Assembly: GCF_028330525.1 (NCBI RefSeq)
Contig: NZ_JAQMSD010000291.1
Location: 1-37,095 of the forward strand
Origin: Spirulina sp. CS-785/01
GTDB lineage: Bacteria; Cyanobacteriota; Cyanobacteriia; Cyanobacteriales; Spirulinaceae
Reading direction: 5' to 3'
Length of the DNA stretch: 37,095 bases
The notes beneath the pieces were generated by a model, which was not told the DNA's origin, made no database searches, and worked only from the letters and a program-made list of their open reading frames with translations. Made by a program: the position numbers and the translations under genes. Shown here piece after piece: positions 18,251-26,543 of this stretch (its first letter is position 1; the number at the start of each line of letters is the position of its first letter).

Positions 18251-21200
18251 ATGATCAGCCCGATGTTTCCCCCTGTGTCTGTAGGTCTTTTACCGACAAT
18301 TCCGTCTCCGATGCAGTCGGTTCATGTTATGGGGACTGCGGTGGAGTCGCTGCGGTCTCAGCAACCGATTTTAGAGGCAACATTAAGCGCGATCGCAGCC
18401 ATTAATACCACAGGAGGAGTTCTCGGTTATCCCCTCCAACCGCAAATTATAGACACCCAACAAGGGGTAACAGGAGTCCTCGAACAAGTCGAAGCATTAT
18501 TCAGCCAAACCAACCTCCGCATCATCCTTGGTGGAGGAGATGCCACCACCCGCAAGCATCTCTTACCCTTACTCGAACAATATAACGCCCTTCTCTGGTA
18601 TCCCGGACCCAACGAAGGCCAAGAAACAGCCTCCCAAGTGTTCTACACCGGAACTTGCCCCAATCAACCCATCGACACCCTCCTCAACTGGTTACAAGAG
18701 GCCGGATACACCCGTTGCTACCTCCTCCATTCCCGCTTAGAAACCCCCTACTCTGCCCTTCTCCAAGGACAACTCCGCCAAAACGGGTGGTTAGTGGGAG
18801 AGAGTGAAATCGAAACCCATAATAGTCCCCTCACCCTGCTGAACGAGATTCGAGACCGACAACCGGACATTATTCTCAACACCTGTGGTCGGGACTCCTT
18901 CCCCCTTTATACCGAATTAACCCGTCAAGGGATCAGCCCCGACACCCTGCCGATTGTCGCCTTTCAGTTGCAAGAAGCGGATTTTGCCGTATTAGGAGAA
19001 AGCGCGATCGGGCATTACCTCATCAACCCCTACTGTTCCCAATTCTCCACCCCCGAAAACGAACAATTCCTCGCCCACCTCAACCCCGACACCCCCCTCA
19101 CCCCCACCGTCGTGGCCGCCTACACCCAAGTCTATCTCTGGCAACAAGCCGTCGAACTCGCCCAAACCTTCGCCGTGGACCGAGTGAGACAGGCCGCCTA
19201 TGGGATTAATTATGCCGCCCCCCAAGGTCGCGTACAAATTGCCCCCAACCAATACCTCAGCCAACCCTGTTACCTGACTCGTAAACAGGCCCAAGGCTAT
19301 CATATCCTCAACCCCAATCAGACCCCTCTCCCCCCTCTCCCCTACCTCTCCCCCATCAGCGAACCCCAACCCGAACCCGTTGACCCCTCCCCCCCGGCCT
19401 CCCTCTCCTCCATCAACGAGGACTTTCACCCCCTCGAACGAGTCTTTCAAGACTACATTCAAGAACTCTTAGTCATCTTTCGGGCCTTGGATGACACCAT
19501 TTTTGTCACCGATGCCCAAGGATGTTATTTACGCATCGCCCCCACCCATCCCACCTATCCCCTCTCCCCCGACTTAATCGGCAAAACCGTCCATGAGGTC
19601 TATCCCCCAGACCTCGCCCATCGGTTTGTGGCCGCCATTCAACAAACCCTAGACCAACAGGAAACCGTCCGCTTTGAATACTGTTTAGAAGGCCATACTG
19701 GGCATAACCCCTCCGACACCCCCTTATGGTTTAACGCCGTTCTCTCCCCCATCCTCCCCGATGCTGTAATCTGGATTGTCCAAGATATTACCACCCGTAA
19801 ACAGATTGAACAGGAACAAGCCGACTATCGGCAACAACTCGAAGCCCAATTTGAAGCGAGAACCCAAGAAGTCATCGCCAGTAATGACCAACTGATCGCC
19901 GAAATTGTCGAACGGCAGCAAACTGAAAACGCCCTGATTAACGCCAAGGATCAATTACAAGCCATCTTAGAGGCCGTTCCGGGGATTGTCTCCTGGATTA
20001 GTTCCGACTTGCGTTATTTAGGCGTAAATCGCCATTTGGCTGAAACCTTTGGTCTGACTCCAGAGGATTTTATTGATCAAGATATTGGCTTCTTAAATGC
20101 TAGTTCCGAGTTTATTGATTTTGTGAGCCATTTTTTCCAGAGTCCCATTGAGGAAGACTTTCAGGAAATTACCACCGACTTGGAGGACGGCCAGCGCACC
20201 TTTTTAATCGTGGCCCAAAAATACGACAATGGCCAGGCCGCCTTTACCGTGGGCATAGACGTGACGGAACGGCAACAGGCAGTGGATGCCCTGGAACGGT
20301 CAAAAGACCAGTTACAGGCGGTATTAGATGCCGTTCCGGGCATTGTCTCTTGGATTAGTGCCGATTTACATTATTTAGGGGTCAATCGCCATCTAGCCCG
20401 AACCTTTGACCTCAACCCAGAAGACTTTGCCGGACGACCATTAGGGTTTTTGGATGCCAGTGAGGACTTTAATGAATTTGTCCACGAGTTTTTTAATAAT
20501 CCCCAGCAAGTGGATGATTTCCGGGAAGTGGAGACTATTGTGGATGATGAGGTACGCAATTATTTAATTGCAGCGCAAAAATACGACAATGGCCAGGCCG
20601 CCTTTACTGTGGGCATAGACGTGACGGAACGACAACGGGCCCTAGAGGAGGTGGCCCGGTCAAAAGACCAGTTACAGGCGGTATTGGAGGCCGTTCCGGG
20701 GATTGTTTCTTGGATTAGTGCCGATTTACATTATTTAGGGGTCAATCGTCATCTGGCCCAGACCTTTAATTTACCTGTAGAAGCCTTTGCAGGAAAACAT
20801 ATCGGCTTTTTACAAGCTAGTGAAGATTTTAATGATTTTGTCCGGGCCTTTTTTGCTAGTCCCCAAAAAGATAGTTTCCGGGAAGTGGAAGCGTTGGTGA
20901 AGGGGGAGATGCGCAATTATTTAATTGCAGCACAAAAGTATGATAATGGTCAGGCTGCCTTTACTGTAGGCATAGACGTGACGGAACGACAACGGGCCCT
21001 AGAGGCATTACAAAAGGCCGAAACGAAATATCGCACGATTTTTGAGAATGCCATTGAGGGGATATTCCAAACTACTCCAGACGGGAAATATATTAGCGCG
21101 AACCCGGCGTTAGCCCGGATTTATGGCTATGACAGTCCTGAACAGTTAATGGCGGAGTTGGATGATATTCAGGCTGAATTGTATTTGGACCGGCAACGGC

Positions 21201-22909
21201 GAGAAAAATTTGTCCGCTTGATGGAGACGGAAGGGGGAGTGGTTGGCTTTGAGTCGCAAATTCGGCGACGGGATGGGACGATTTGTTGGATTTCGGAAAA
21301 TGCCCGCGTGGTACAAGATTTGGAGAGTCAATGCTTGTATTATGAGGGGACTGTTGAAGATATTACGGAACGGAAAGAGGCTGAAGAAGCCCTCCGACAG
21401 TTGAATGAGGAACTCGAACACCGGGTTCAAGAACGAACCAATGAACTGCAACAGTTGAATATGCAGTTATTGATGGAAATTGGCGAACGGGAACGCATTG
21501 AGTCGGCCCTGCGGACTTCGGAAGCGGAGTTAAAAGCCTTGTTTGCAGCTATGACGGATGTGATTACGGTGTTTAATCAGGAGGGCTGCTATGAGAAGAT
21601 TGTCAATACTAATTCTGAGTTAGTGTATAGTCCCAAAGTGACTCGGATTGGTAAGAATGTTTATGATGTGTTGCCCCCAGAGAAGGCGGATTTGTTTTTA
21701 GAGACTATCCATGCAGCCCTAGAGACGGGGAAAACGGTGAATACTGAGTATAGTTTAATCATTCCTCTAGAGGATGGTAGCGAGGAGGAGGTTTGGTTTG
21801 CGGCGAGTATTTCTCCTTTGCCTAATCGTAGCGTGATTTGGGTGGCGCGGAATATTACGGAACGAAAACGGGTGTTGGATGCTTTACAGGAAGCGGAGGA
21901 GAAGTATCGCAGTATTTTTGAGAATGCGGCAGAGGGGATTTTTCAGAGTACGCGGGATGGTAAGTATTTGAATGCGAATCCCGCGTTGGTGCGGATGTAT
22001 GGCTATGATTCTTTTGCAGATATGGTGTCCCATGTGGAACACATTGATACGGATATTTATGCCCAACCGGAGTTACGGAAAATGTTCCGGGAACAGTTGG
22101 AACAGGATGGGGTGATTAATGGGTTTAAGGCCCAGGTCCGTCGGAAGGATGGGTCTTTAATTTGGACTTCGGAGAATGCGCGAGTGGTGCGGGATGAGGA
22201 GGGGGAGATTCTCTATTATGAGGGGACCGTGGCCGATATTACGAAGCAGAAACAGGCGGAAGATGCGTTATGGTTGGAACAGGAGAAGTCGGAACGGTTG
22301 TTGCGCAATATTTTACCGAATGCGATCGCAGAACGTCTGAAACAAGAAGAACAGTCCATTGCGGAACGGTTTGATAGTGTTTCGATTCTCTTTGCCGATA
22401 TTGTCGATTTTACGTCTTTATCGGCTAAAATTCCGCCGACGGAGTTGGTTGATCTGTTGAATGATATTTTCTCGGCTTTTGATCAATTGGCGGAATGGTA
22501 CGATTTGGAGAAAATTAAGACTATTGGGGATTCTTACATGGTAGCGGGGGGCATCCCCTCGACGACCGCGAATCATGCGGAGGCTATTGCAGATATGGCG
22601 TTAGATATGCAGTTGGCCATCACTCGTTTCTCCCGTGAGGGGGGTGAACCCTTCCGTCTCCGCATCGGTATTCACACCGGACAGGTGGTGGCCGGGGTGA
22701 TTGGCATTCGCAAGTTTATTTATGATCTCTGGGGGGATACGGTGAATGTGGCCTCACGGATGGAGTCTCAGGGGGTGTCGGATATGATCCAAGTGACTCA
22801 GGATACTTATGAGTTGTTGAAGGATAAGTTTTTCTTTGAAAAACGAGGGGAAATTTTGGTGAAAGGACGGGGGAAAATGACCACGTATTGGTTACGGGGG
22901 AGACGGTGA
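18251..22909 (+). CDS. AmiC-like receptor / seven PAS / adenylate cyclase fusion
   Basis: 1552 residues from ATG 18251. The frame also opens at ATG 18098, but those 51 extra codons are Arg-rich and unlike the family, whose first strand is VSVGLLPT. Residues about 8-370 resemble AmiC/UrtA-type type I binding proteins (LLWYPGPNEG, YAAPQGRVQI). PAS 1 is about 410-540, three near-identical PAS copies about 561-916, and PAS 5-7 about 917-1042, 1094-1207 and 1211-1334, with coiled coils between. A class III cyclase domain ends the protein. Metal Asp residues 1383 (FADI) and 1427 (TIGD) are present, as is NVASRM. Lys 1423 and Asp 1492 (YDLWG) are the adenine-selecting pair, so the product should be cAMP. 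There is no signal peptide or membrane segment, so this looks like a cytoplasmic ligand-controlled cyclase. Confidence 0.88.
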   Translation: MISPMFPPVSVGLLPTIPSPMQSVHVMGTAVESLRSQQPILEATLSAIAAINTTGGVLGYPLQPQIIDTQQGVTGVLEQVEALFSQTNLRIILGGGDATTRKHLLPLLEQYNALLWYPGPNEGQETASQVFYTGTCPNQPIDTLLNWLQEAGYTRCYLLHSRLETPYSALLQGQLRQNGWLVGESEIETHNSPLTLLNEIRDRQPDIILNTCGRDSFPLYTELTRQGISPDTLPIVAFQLQEADFAVLGESAIGHYLINPYCSQFSTPENEQFLAHLNPDTPLTPTVVAAYTQVYLWQQAVELAQTFAVDRVRQAAYGINYAAPQGRVQIAPNQYLSQPCYLTRKQAQGYHILNPNQTPLPPLPYLSPISEPQPEPVDPSPPASLSSINEDFHPLERVFQDYIQELLVIFRALDDTIFVTDAQGCYLRIAPTHPTYPLSPDLIGKTVHEVYPPDLAHRFVAAIQQTLDQQETVRFEYCLEGHTGHNPSDTPLWFNAVLSPILPDAVIWIVQDITTRKQIEQEQADYRQQLEAQFEARTQEVIASNDQLIAEIVERQQTENALINAKDQLQAILEAVPGIVSWISSDLRYLGVNRHLAETFGLTPEDFIDQDIGFLNASSEFIDFVSHFFQSPIEEDFQEITTDLEDGQRTFLIVAQKYDNGQAAFTVGIDVTERQQAVDALERSKDQLQAVLDAVPGIVSWISADLHYLGVNRHLARTFDLNPEDFAGRPLGFLDASEDFNEFVHEFFNNPQQVDDFREVETIVDDEVRNYLIAAQKYDNGQAAFTVGIDVTERQRALEEVARSKDQLQAVLEAVPGIVSWISADLHYLGVNRHLAQTFNLPVEAFAGKHIGFLQASEDFNDFVRAFFASPQKDSFREVEALVKGEMRNYLIAAQKYDNGQAAFTVGIDVTERQRALEALQKAETKYRTIFENAIEGIFQTTPDGKYISANPALARIYGYDSPEQLMAELDDIQAELYLDRQRREKFVRLMETEGGVVGFESQIRRRDGTICWISENARVVQDLESQCLYYEGTVEDITERKEAEEALRQLNEELEHRVQERTNELQQLNMQLLMEIGERERIESALRTSEAELKALFAAMTDVITVFNQEGCYEKIVNTNSELVYSPKVTRIGKNVYDVLPPEKADLFLETIHAALETGKTVNTEYSLIIPLEDGSEEEVWFAASISPLPNRSVIWVARNITERKRVLDALQEAEEKYRSIFENAAEGIFQSTRDGKYLNANPALVRMYGYDSFADMVSHVEHIDTDIYAQPELRKMFREQLEQDGVINGFKAQVRRKDGSLIWTSENARVVRDEEGEILYYEGTVADITKQKQAEDALWLEQEKSERLLRNILPNAIAERLKQEEQSIAERFDSVSILFADIVDFTSLSAKIPPTELVDLLNDIFSAFDQLAEWYDLEKIKTIGDSYMVAGGIPSTTANHAEAIADMALDMQLAITRFSREGGEPFRLRIGIHTGQVVAGVIGIRKFIYDLWGDTVNVASRMESQGVSDMIQVTQDTYELLKDKFFFEKRGEILVKGRGKMTTYWLRGRR
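19930..20997 (+). repeat. Three tandem PAS-coding repeats, 357/360 bp period
   Basis: The word GCCGTTCCGGG marks each unit, with its CCGTTCC core at 19974, 20331 and 20691, giving periods of 357 and 360 bp. Long stretches are identical or nearly so between copies, for example the block ending at the PAS exit motif near 20271 and 20631. This is a recent in-frame duplication of a PAS module inside the cyclase gene. Confidence 0.85.
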
Positions 22910-22924
22910 TTTTTAACTGTTTGT

Positions 22925-23020
22925 TGTTGGTTTTTTGGGAATAGGGAACAGGGAATAGGGAATAGGGAACAGGTGGTTCTTTGTTCTCCTCCATCTCCCC
23001 CATCTCCCCCATCTCCCCTT
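22925..23020 (+). repeat. GGGAATAG and CTCCCCCAT short repeats
   Basis: Tandem GGGAATA/GGGAACA units are followed by CATCTCCCC units in the space between the convergent cyclase gene and the crr7-like gene. This is a short-tandem-repeat filler. No terminator with a clear T-run is visible. Confidence 0.75.
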
Positions 23021-23022
23021 AA

Positions 23023-23283
23023 TTACTTCTCAAACCGAACCACATACCACTGTAAATACTCACCGGGGCCTAAATCTAACTCGCAGTAATGTTCCATTAA
23101 ATATTCCGCTTGTTCGTCGAGGGAGGAGAGAGACTGGATATCGACAGGGAGATCATCCGGTTGTTGTTGCTGTAACACCCCTTTTAGCTTATCAAGGAGT
23201 TCTGGGGCAGTGACCAGTTGTTCCGGTTGGTTGGTTTCGAGGACAACATAACCATCCTCCTGATACATGATGAAATCGGACAT
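23023..23283 (-). CDS. Chlororespiratory reduction 7 (CRR7) family protein
   Basis: 86 residues from the ATG at 23283; the frame opens 10 codons earlier at 23313, but the family begins close to the (M)YQEDGYVVLETN segment, so the inner ATG is preferred. The C-terminus has the family signature CELDLGPGEYLQWYVVRFEK. CRR7 proteins are small soluble factors needed for assembly or stability of the NDH-1 complex in chloroplasts; cyanobacterial homologues are thought to act on NDH-1 at the thylakoid, in cyclic electron flow. The gene is divergent from selO with only about 70 bp between starts, so their promoters must overlap. Confidence 0.8.
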   Translation of the reverse strand: MSDFIMYQEDGYVVLETNQPEQLVTAPELLDKLKGVLQQQQPDDLPVDIQSLSSLDEQAEYLMEHYCELDLGPGEYLQWYVVRFEK

Positions 23284-23352
23284 CTTTGTTAAAACAGATT
23301 GTGTTGCTCTCATTCTAACTGTCGCAAGTACCGGAATCGCACTTCTAACCCC

Positions 23353-24762
23353 ATGACCAATCCCTTTTTATCCCTCAACTACGAACCCAGCTTAGAAAAC
23401 CTCGGTGATGACTATTACGATATTGTAGCCGCGGCCTCCTTTCCCCAGCATATCCTCCGCTTTCGCAATAATCCCCTCTTATCTCAACTCGGCCTCAACC
23501 CTCAAGAAGTCCGGGATGATGATTTTATTGAGGCATTTGGCTTATTTGAGGCGGTGCGGCCTTTTTTGGCACTCCGGTATCATGGCTACCAGTTTGGCGC
23601 GTATAATCCCCAATTAGGGGACGGTAGAGGCTTTCTGTATGGACAGGTGCGGGGGGTTGACGGGGAGTTGTATGATCTGGGAACGAAGGGATCAGGCCGC
23701 ACTCCCTATTCTCGCACGGCTGATGGTCGGTTAACGTTGAAAGGGGGAGTCCGGGAGGTGTTGGCCGCAGAAATGTTACATCGGTTGGGGGTGCGGACTT
23801 CTCGTTGTCTCAGTTTAATTGAAACTGGGGAGGGGTTATGGCGAGGGGATGAACCATCTCCCACGCGGTCCTCGGTGATGGTGCGGTTTAGTCGGTCTCA
23901 TATTCGTTTTGGTACGTTTGAACGGTTACATTATTTAGGCCGGGCTGATTTAATAACGAAGTTACTGGATCATGTCATTGCGGTCTATTATCCCCATTTG
24001 CAGGGACAAGAAAATCCCTATGCTCAATTTTATGGGGAGTTGGTGCAACGGGTGGCGGAGTTGGCGGCCCAATGGATGGTTGCGGGGTTCTGTCATGGGG
24101 TTTTAAATACGGATAATATGTCGATTACGGGGGAAAGTTTCGATTATGGCCCCTATGCGTTTATTCCGACTTATAACCCGCGAGCAGTGGCGGCTTATTT
24201 TGATTATGCGGGACGCTATTCTTACGGGAATCAACCGGGGATTTGTCGGTTAAATTTACAGATGTTGCAAACTCCTTTACGGTTGGTGATGGCGAAGGAG
24301 GATTTAGAGGCGGGGTTGGAGTTATATGATACCCATTATACGGAAAGTTATCGTCGTTTGATGATGGAGAAATTGGGGTTTGAGTCCTCGGTTTTACCGT
24401 TAGAGATGGAACGGCAGTTAGTTCGCGTAACGGTACAATTATTAGAGGAAACGCAGGTGGATTATCATGGGTTTTTCGCGGAGATTGCCCGGTCGTTTAA
24501 TCCCTATTGGCGGAAGGATTATGCGGAGGTTTTAGATCGGGCTTCTTTTACGCTAGAACCTTGGGAAGATTGGCGTAAGTTGTATTATCAGGCGTTAAAT
24601 GAGTTACCTCCAGGGGAGATGGAGAAGATGGGGGAGAAATTGCGCGATCGCACCCCTCAAACCTTCCTCCTCCGTCCTGAAATTGAGTCCGTTTGGTCGG
24701 CTATTGATCAAGAGGATAATTGGCAACCTTTTTATAAGCTATTAGAGGAGATTTGGGAGTAA
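23353..24762 (+). CDS. selO: SelO/YdiU family protein adenylyltransferase
   Basis: 469 residues from ATG 23353; an upstream extension in frame to 23299 overlaps the divergent gene and lacks family similarity. Visible hallmarks are YGYQFG-like [17 protein letters not shown] (about 75-91), [13 protein letters not shown] (about 109-121), [12 protein letters not shown], and the catalytic segment [13 protein letters not shown] ... DYGP (about 254-274). SelO is a pseudokinase-fold enzyme that binds ATP upside down and transfers AMP to Ser, Thr or Tyr of proteins, with a role in redox stress. Like many bacterial members it lacks a C-terminal selenocysteine or cysteine (ends LLEEIWE) and is not truncated. 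Confidence 0.95.
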   Translation: MTNPFLSLNYEPSLENLGDDYYDIVAAASFPQHILRFRNNPLLSQLGLNPQEVRDDDFIEAFGLFEAVRPFLALRYHGYQFGAYNPQLGDGRGFLYGQVRGVDGELYDLGTKGSGRTPYSRTADGRLTLKGGVREVLAAEMLHRLGVRTSRCLSLIETGEGLWRGDEPSPTRSSVMVRFSRSHIRFGTFERLHYLGRADLITKLLDHVIAVYYPHLQGQENPYAQFYGELVQRVAELAAQWMVAGFCHGVLNTDNMSITGESFDYGPYAFIPTYNPRAVAAYFDYAGRYSYGNQPGICRLNLQMLQTPLRLVMAKEDLEAGLELYDTHYTESYRRLMMEKLGFESSVLPLEMERQLVRVTVQLLEETQVDYHGFFAEIARSFNPYWRKDYAEVLDRASFTLEPWEDWRKLYYQALNELPPGEMEKMGEKLRDRTPQTFLLRPEIESVWSAIDQEDNWQPFYKLLEEIWE

Positions 24763-24864
24763 GTTACATTGGGTGGTGTGAAGGGGGAAAACCACAAAGA
24801 CACAAAGGACACAAAGGGAGGAAAAAGGGGGGGAGAGGAGAGGGATTTTTTTTGAAAAAAACAC

Positions 24865-24899
24865 TTGACTTTGACTTGACAAGGGTATATATTGATAAT
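24865..24899 (+). promoter_or_regulatory. Two overlapping, perfectly spaced sigma70-type promoters
   Basis: TTGACT (24865-24870) is 17 bp from TATATT (24888-24893). The next TTGACT (24871-24876) is 17 bp from GATAAT (24894-24899). The pair is shifted by exactly 6 bp. They point at glbN, about 370 bp downstream, or drive a separate short RNA through the two hairpins. Confidence 0.5.
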
Positions 24900-24954
24900 G
24901 GGGAATAGACGCGCACCTGTAGAGTCCCTTTCATGATAAAACTTCCCTGAATTC

Positions 24955-25005
24955 GCCTTGGGTTTAAACCCAAGGCTAAGAGCATAAACCCGTTAGAAAC
25001 GGGTT
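24955..25005. repeat. REP-like double hairpin
   Basis: 24955-24976 is a perfect 22-bp palindrome (half-site GCCTTGGGTTT). Eleven bases later AACCCGTT (24987-24994) pairs with AACGGGTT (24998-25005) around a 3-nt loop. Two close hairpins sharing the word GGGTT resemble dispersed REP/BIME-type elements of cyanobacteria. No RAYT transposase is seen in the window. Confidence 0.6.
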
Positions 25006-25195
25006 AAGAGACTAATCAGACCATAAAAAATCTAGGGGTTAGAATAAGTCCTAAAAGGTTAACTTAGAACAGAGTAATCAGAGCTAAAAAGTGATCATCC
25101 TCTTAGTGTTCTTTGTGTCTTTGTGGTTCAATTATCCAACTATCAACTCCCCTCTGCGTCCTCTGTGTCTCTGTAGTTCAAAAAAATCCCAACAC

Positions 25196-25209
25196 TTGAC
25201 TTAGATCAA
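25196..25209. promoter_or_regulatory. FNR/DNR-type palindrome upstream of glbN
   Basis: TTGAC-TTAG-ATCAA, one mismatch from the TTGAT-N4-ATCAA consensus bound by CRP/FNR-family oxygen and NO regulators. It ends 59 bp before the glbN ATG. Such control would suit a globin tied to nitrogen and NO chemistry. Use of this site in cyanobacteria is uncertain. Confidence 0.4.
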
Positions 25210-25268
25210 AGACAACTCCCCCCCAATGCTTGATACTAACCAATAAGTCGTACAAGAGAAATAACCGA

Positions 25269-25640
25269 ATGACCTTATTTGAACAACTGGGTGGAGAAGC
25301 AGCAGTTGATCTCGCAGTAGATAAATTTTACCAACGAGTGTTAAACGACGATCGCATTAAACACTTTTTCGCTAACGTGGACATGGAGAAACAGAGAGAG
25401 CATCAAAAAGCCTTCCTCACCTATGCCTTTGGTGGCACAGAGCAGTATAATGGCCGCTATATGCGGGCGGCCCATAAAGAGTTAGTGGAGAAACACGGGT
25501 TAAACAGCGAGCATTTTGATGCAGTGGCCGAAGACTTACTAGAAACCCTCAAGGAGATGGGAGTCTCAGAGGAGTTACGGGACCAAGTTGCAAAAATTGC
25601 AGCATCCCCCCACCATAAAAAGGAAGTCTTAAACCAATAA
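25269..25640 (+). CDS. glbN: 2/2 (truncated) haemoglobin, group 1, GlbN type
   Basis: 123 residues from ATG 25269; 13 upstream codons in frame are not conserved. The sequence closely follows the Synechocystis GlbN pattern: LGGEAAVDLAVDKFY, DDRIKHFF, HQKAFLTYAFGG, YMRAAHKELV. By that comparison His 69 is the proximal ligand, His 45 the distal ligand (a hexacoordinate haem), Tyr 21 the B10 tyrosine, and His 116 the residue able to bond covalently to the haem vinyl group. Known members help detoxify NO and reactive nitrogen species during nitrate growth. The protein is cytoplasmic. The long repeat-rich upstream region holds an FNR/DNR-like site. It stands alone, 171 bp before the SDR gene. Confidence 0.97.
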   Translation: MTLFEQLGGEAAVDLAVDKFYQRVLNDDRIKHFFANVDMEKQREHQKAFLTYAFGGTEQYNGRYMRAAHKELVEKHGLNSEHFDAVAEDLLETLKEMGVSEELRDQVAKIAASPHHKKEVLNQ

Positions 25641-25694
25641 CCCGTCACTCTTTTCCCATTGGTGATAAGTTAGAGTGAGACATCCTATTGTCAA

Positions 25695-25811
25695 CGGAGA
25701 TGGGGAAGATGGGGGAGATGGGGAGTAACAACTGATTACTGTTTACTGATTACTGTTTACTGGTTACTGTTTACTGTTTACTGGTTACTGTTTACTGTTT
25801 ATTGTTTACTG
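25695..25811 (+). repeat. GA-rich plus TTTACTG heptamer module
   Basis: GGGGAGATGG units, the core GATGGGGAGTAACAACTG (25717-25734), then about ten TGTTTAC/TGATTAC/TGGTTAC heptamers right up to the ATG of the SDR gene. It matches the module at 11835-11945. The ribosome-binding region of the next gene is therefore built from repeat sequence. Confidence 0.8.
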
Positions 25812-26525
25812 ATGAGTACCTATCAATCACCCAAAACAGCATTAGTCACCGGAGGAAATCGGGGAATTGGGTTGGCCGTCTGTCAAGGGTTGTTAGAAGC
25901 AGGGTTTGAAGTTATTTTAGCAGCGCGATCGCTCCATCGGGCCAGGACGGCCTTATCTCATTTAGACCGAGAGGGAAAAACGGTGCGTCTAGTGGAGTTA
26001 GATGTCACCAACGAACAAAGCATCGATCGCGCAGTAGATGAATTATATCAGGAGTTAGATCGCTTAGATGTCTTGGTGAATAATGCGGGAGTCTATCCCG
26101 ATGAGGAGGTGGACATTCTCACCGTTTCCCGTGACTTATTACGGTTGGCCATGGATACCAATGCGTTTGGGGCCATTCGGGTGACGCAAAAATTATTTCC
26201 CTTGCTAAAAAAGGCCAATCACGCCAAAGTCATTAATGTGTCCAGTGGGTATGGGACATGGGAGAATTTATCCCCTGCGGTCCCTAGTTATAGTTTATCT
26301 AAGTTAGCTCTCAATGGGGCGACTCAACTGTTAGCGGAAGCGTTGAAACCTGCGGGGATTGCGGTTTTTGCCATGTGTCCGGGGTGGGTCCGGACGGAAA
26401 TGGGAGGAGATGCTGCACCCCGCGACCCGGAAGAAGGGGCCGATACCGTCATTTGGTTGGCCACGGAGGTGTCGGTGATGCAGACGGGGAAATTTTTCCG
26501 CGATCGCCAGTTAATCGAATATTAA
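25812..26525 (+). CDS. Short-chain dehydrogenase/reductase (SDR)
   Basis: 237 residues, classical SDR length. The dinucleotide-binding motif is TGGNRGIG (about 14-21); LDVTN and NNAG (about 90-93) follow. The catalytic triad region shows INVSSG and YSLSK, giving Ser, Tyr and Lys; CPGWVRTEMGG is the usual loop after them. An Arg-Ser in AARSLHRA after strand 2 suggests NADP(H). The protein is cytoplasmic; the substrate is unknown, with similarity of the carbonyl-reductase type. It ends 18 bp before the Nudix gene, so the two are probably one transcript. The start abuts a heptamer repeat array and has no clear Shine-Dalgarno. Confidence 0.93.
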   Translation: MSTYQSPKTALVTGGNRGIGLAVCQGLLEAGFEVILAARSLHRARTALSHLDREGKTVRLVELDVTNEQSIDRAVDELYQELDRLDVLVNNAGVYPDEEVDILTVSRDLLRLAMDTNAFGAIRVTQKLFPLLKKANHAKVINVSSGYGTWENLSPAVPSYSLSKLALNGATQLLAEALKPAGIAVFAMCPGWVRTEMGGDAAPRDPEEGADTVIWLATEVSVMQTGKFFRDRQLIEY

Positions 26526-26543
26526 ACTACATTAGGGGCTGTT

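Larger units (their letters stand above)
24790..25128. repeat. 18-bp inverted repeat pair bounding a noncoding segment
   Basis: AACCACAAAGACACAAAG at 24790-24807 is the exact reverse complement of 25111-25128. The 303 bp between them hold promoter-like sites and two hairpins but no gene. A MITE-like element is possible, but the same word also occurs alone at 4914, so chance placement of a dispersed repeat is equally likely. Confidence 0.55.
24763..25268 (+). other. Repeat- and promoter-rich intergenic region before glbN
   Basis: 506 bp without a credible gene; an open minus-strand frame at 24764-24985 is made of repeat sequence. Contents in order: a CACAAAG repeat, two phased promoter-like sites, a 22-bp palindrome, a second hairpin, an inverted CACAAAG copy, a decayed third copy (about 25151-25180), and a TTGAC-N4-ATCAA palindrome close to glbN. 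Several of these are listed separately. Confidence 0.7.

Noticed and set aside
18992-19462. 156-codon open frame on the minus strand, Gly/Val/Glu-rich
   Set aside because: It is the antisense of the Pro/Thr/Ala-rich linker and receptor part of the cyclase gene; composition explains the open frame and there is no start signal or motif.
22320-22909. Guanylate cyclase
   Set aside because: The purine-selecting positions read Lys (EKIKTIGD) and Asp (YDLWG), the adenylate cyclase pair.
24700-24762. Selenocysteine at the SelO C-terminus
   Set aside because: The frame ends LLEEIWE followed by TAA; no UGA or Cys is present near the end.
24764-24985. 73-codon open frame on the minus strand after selO
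   Set aside because: Built from CACAAAG-type repeats and promoter-like sequence; no protein features.
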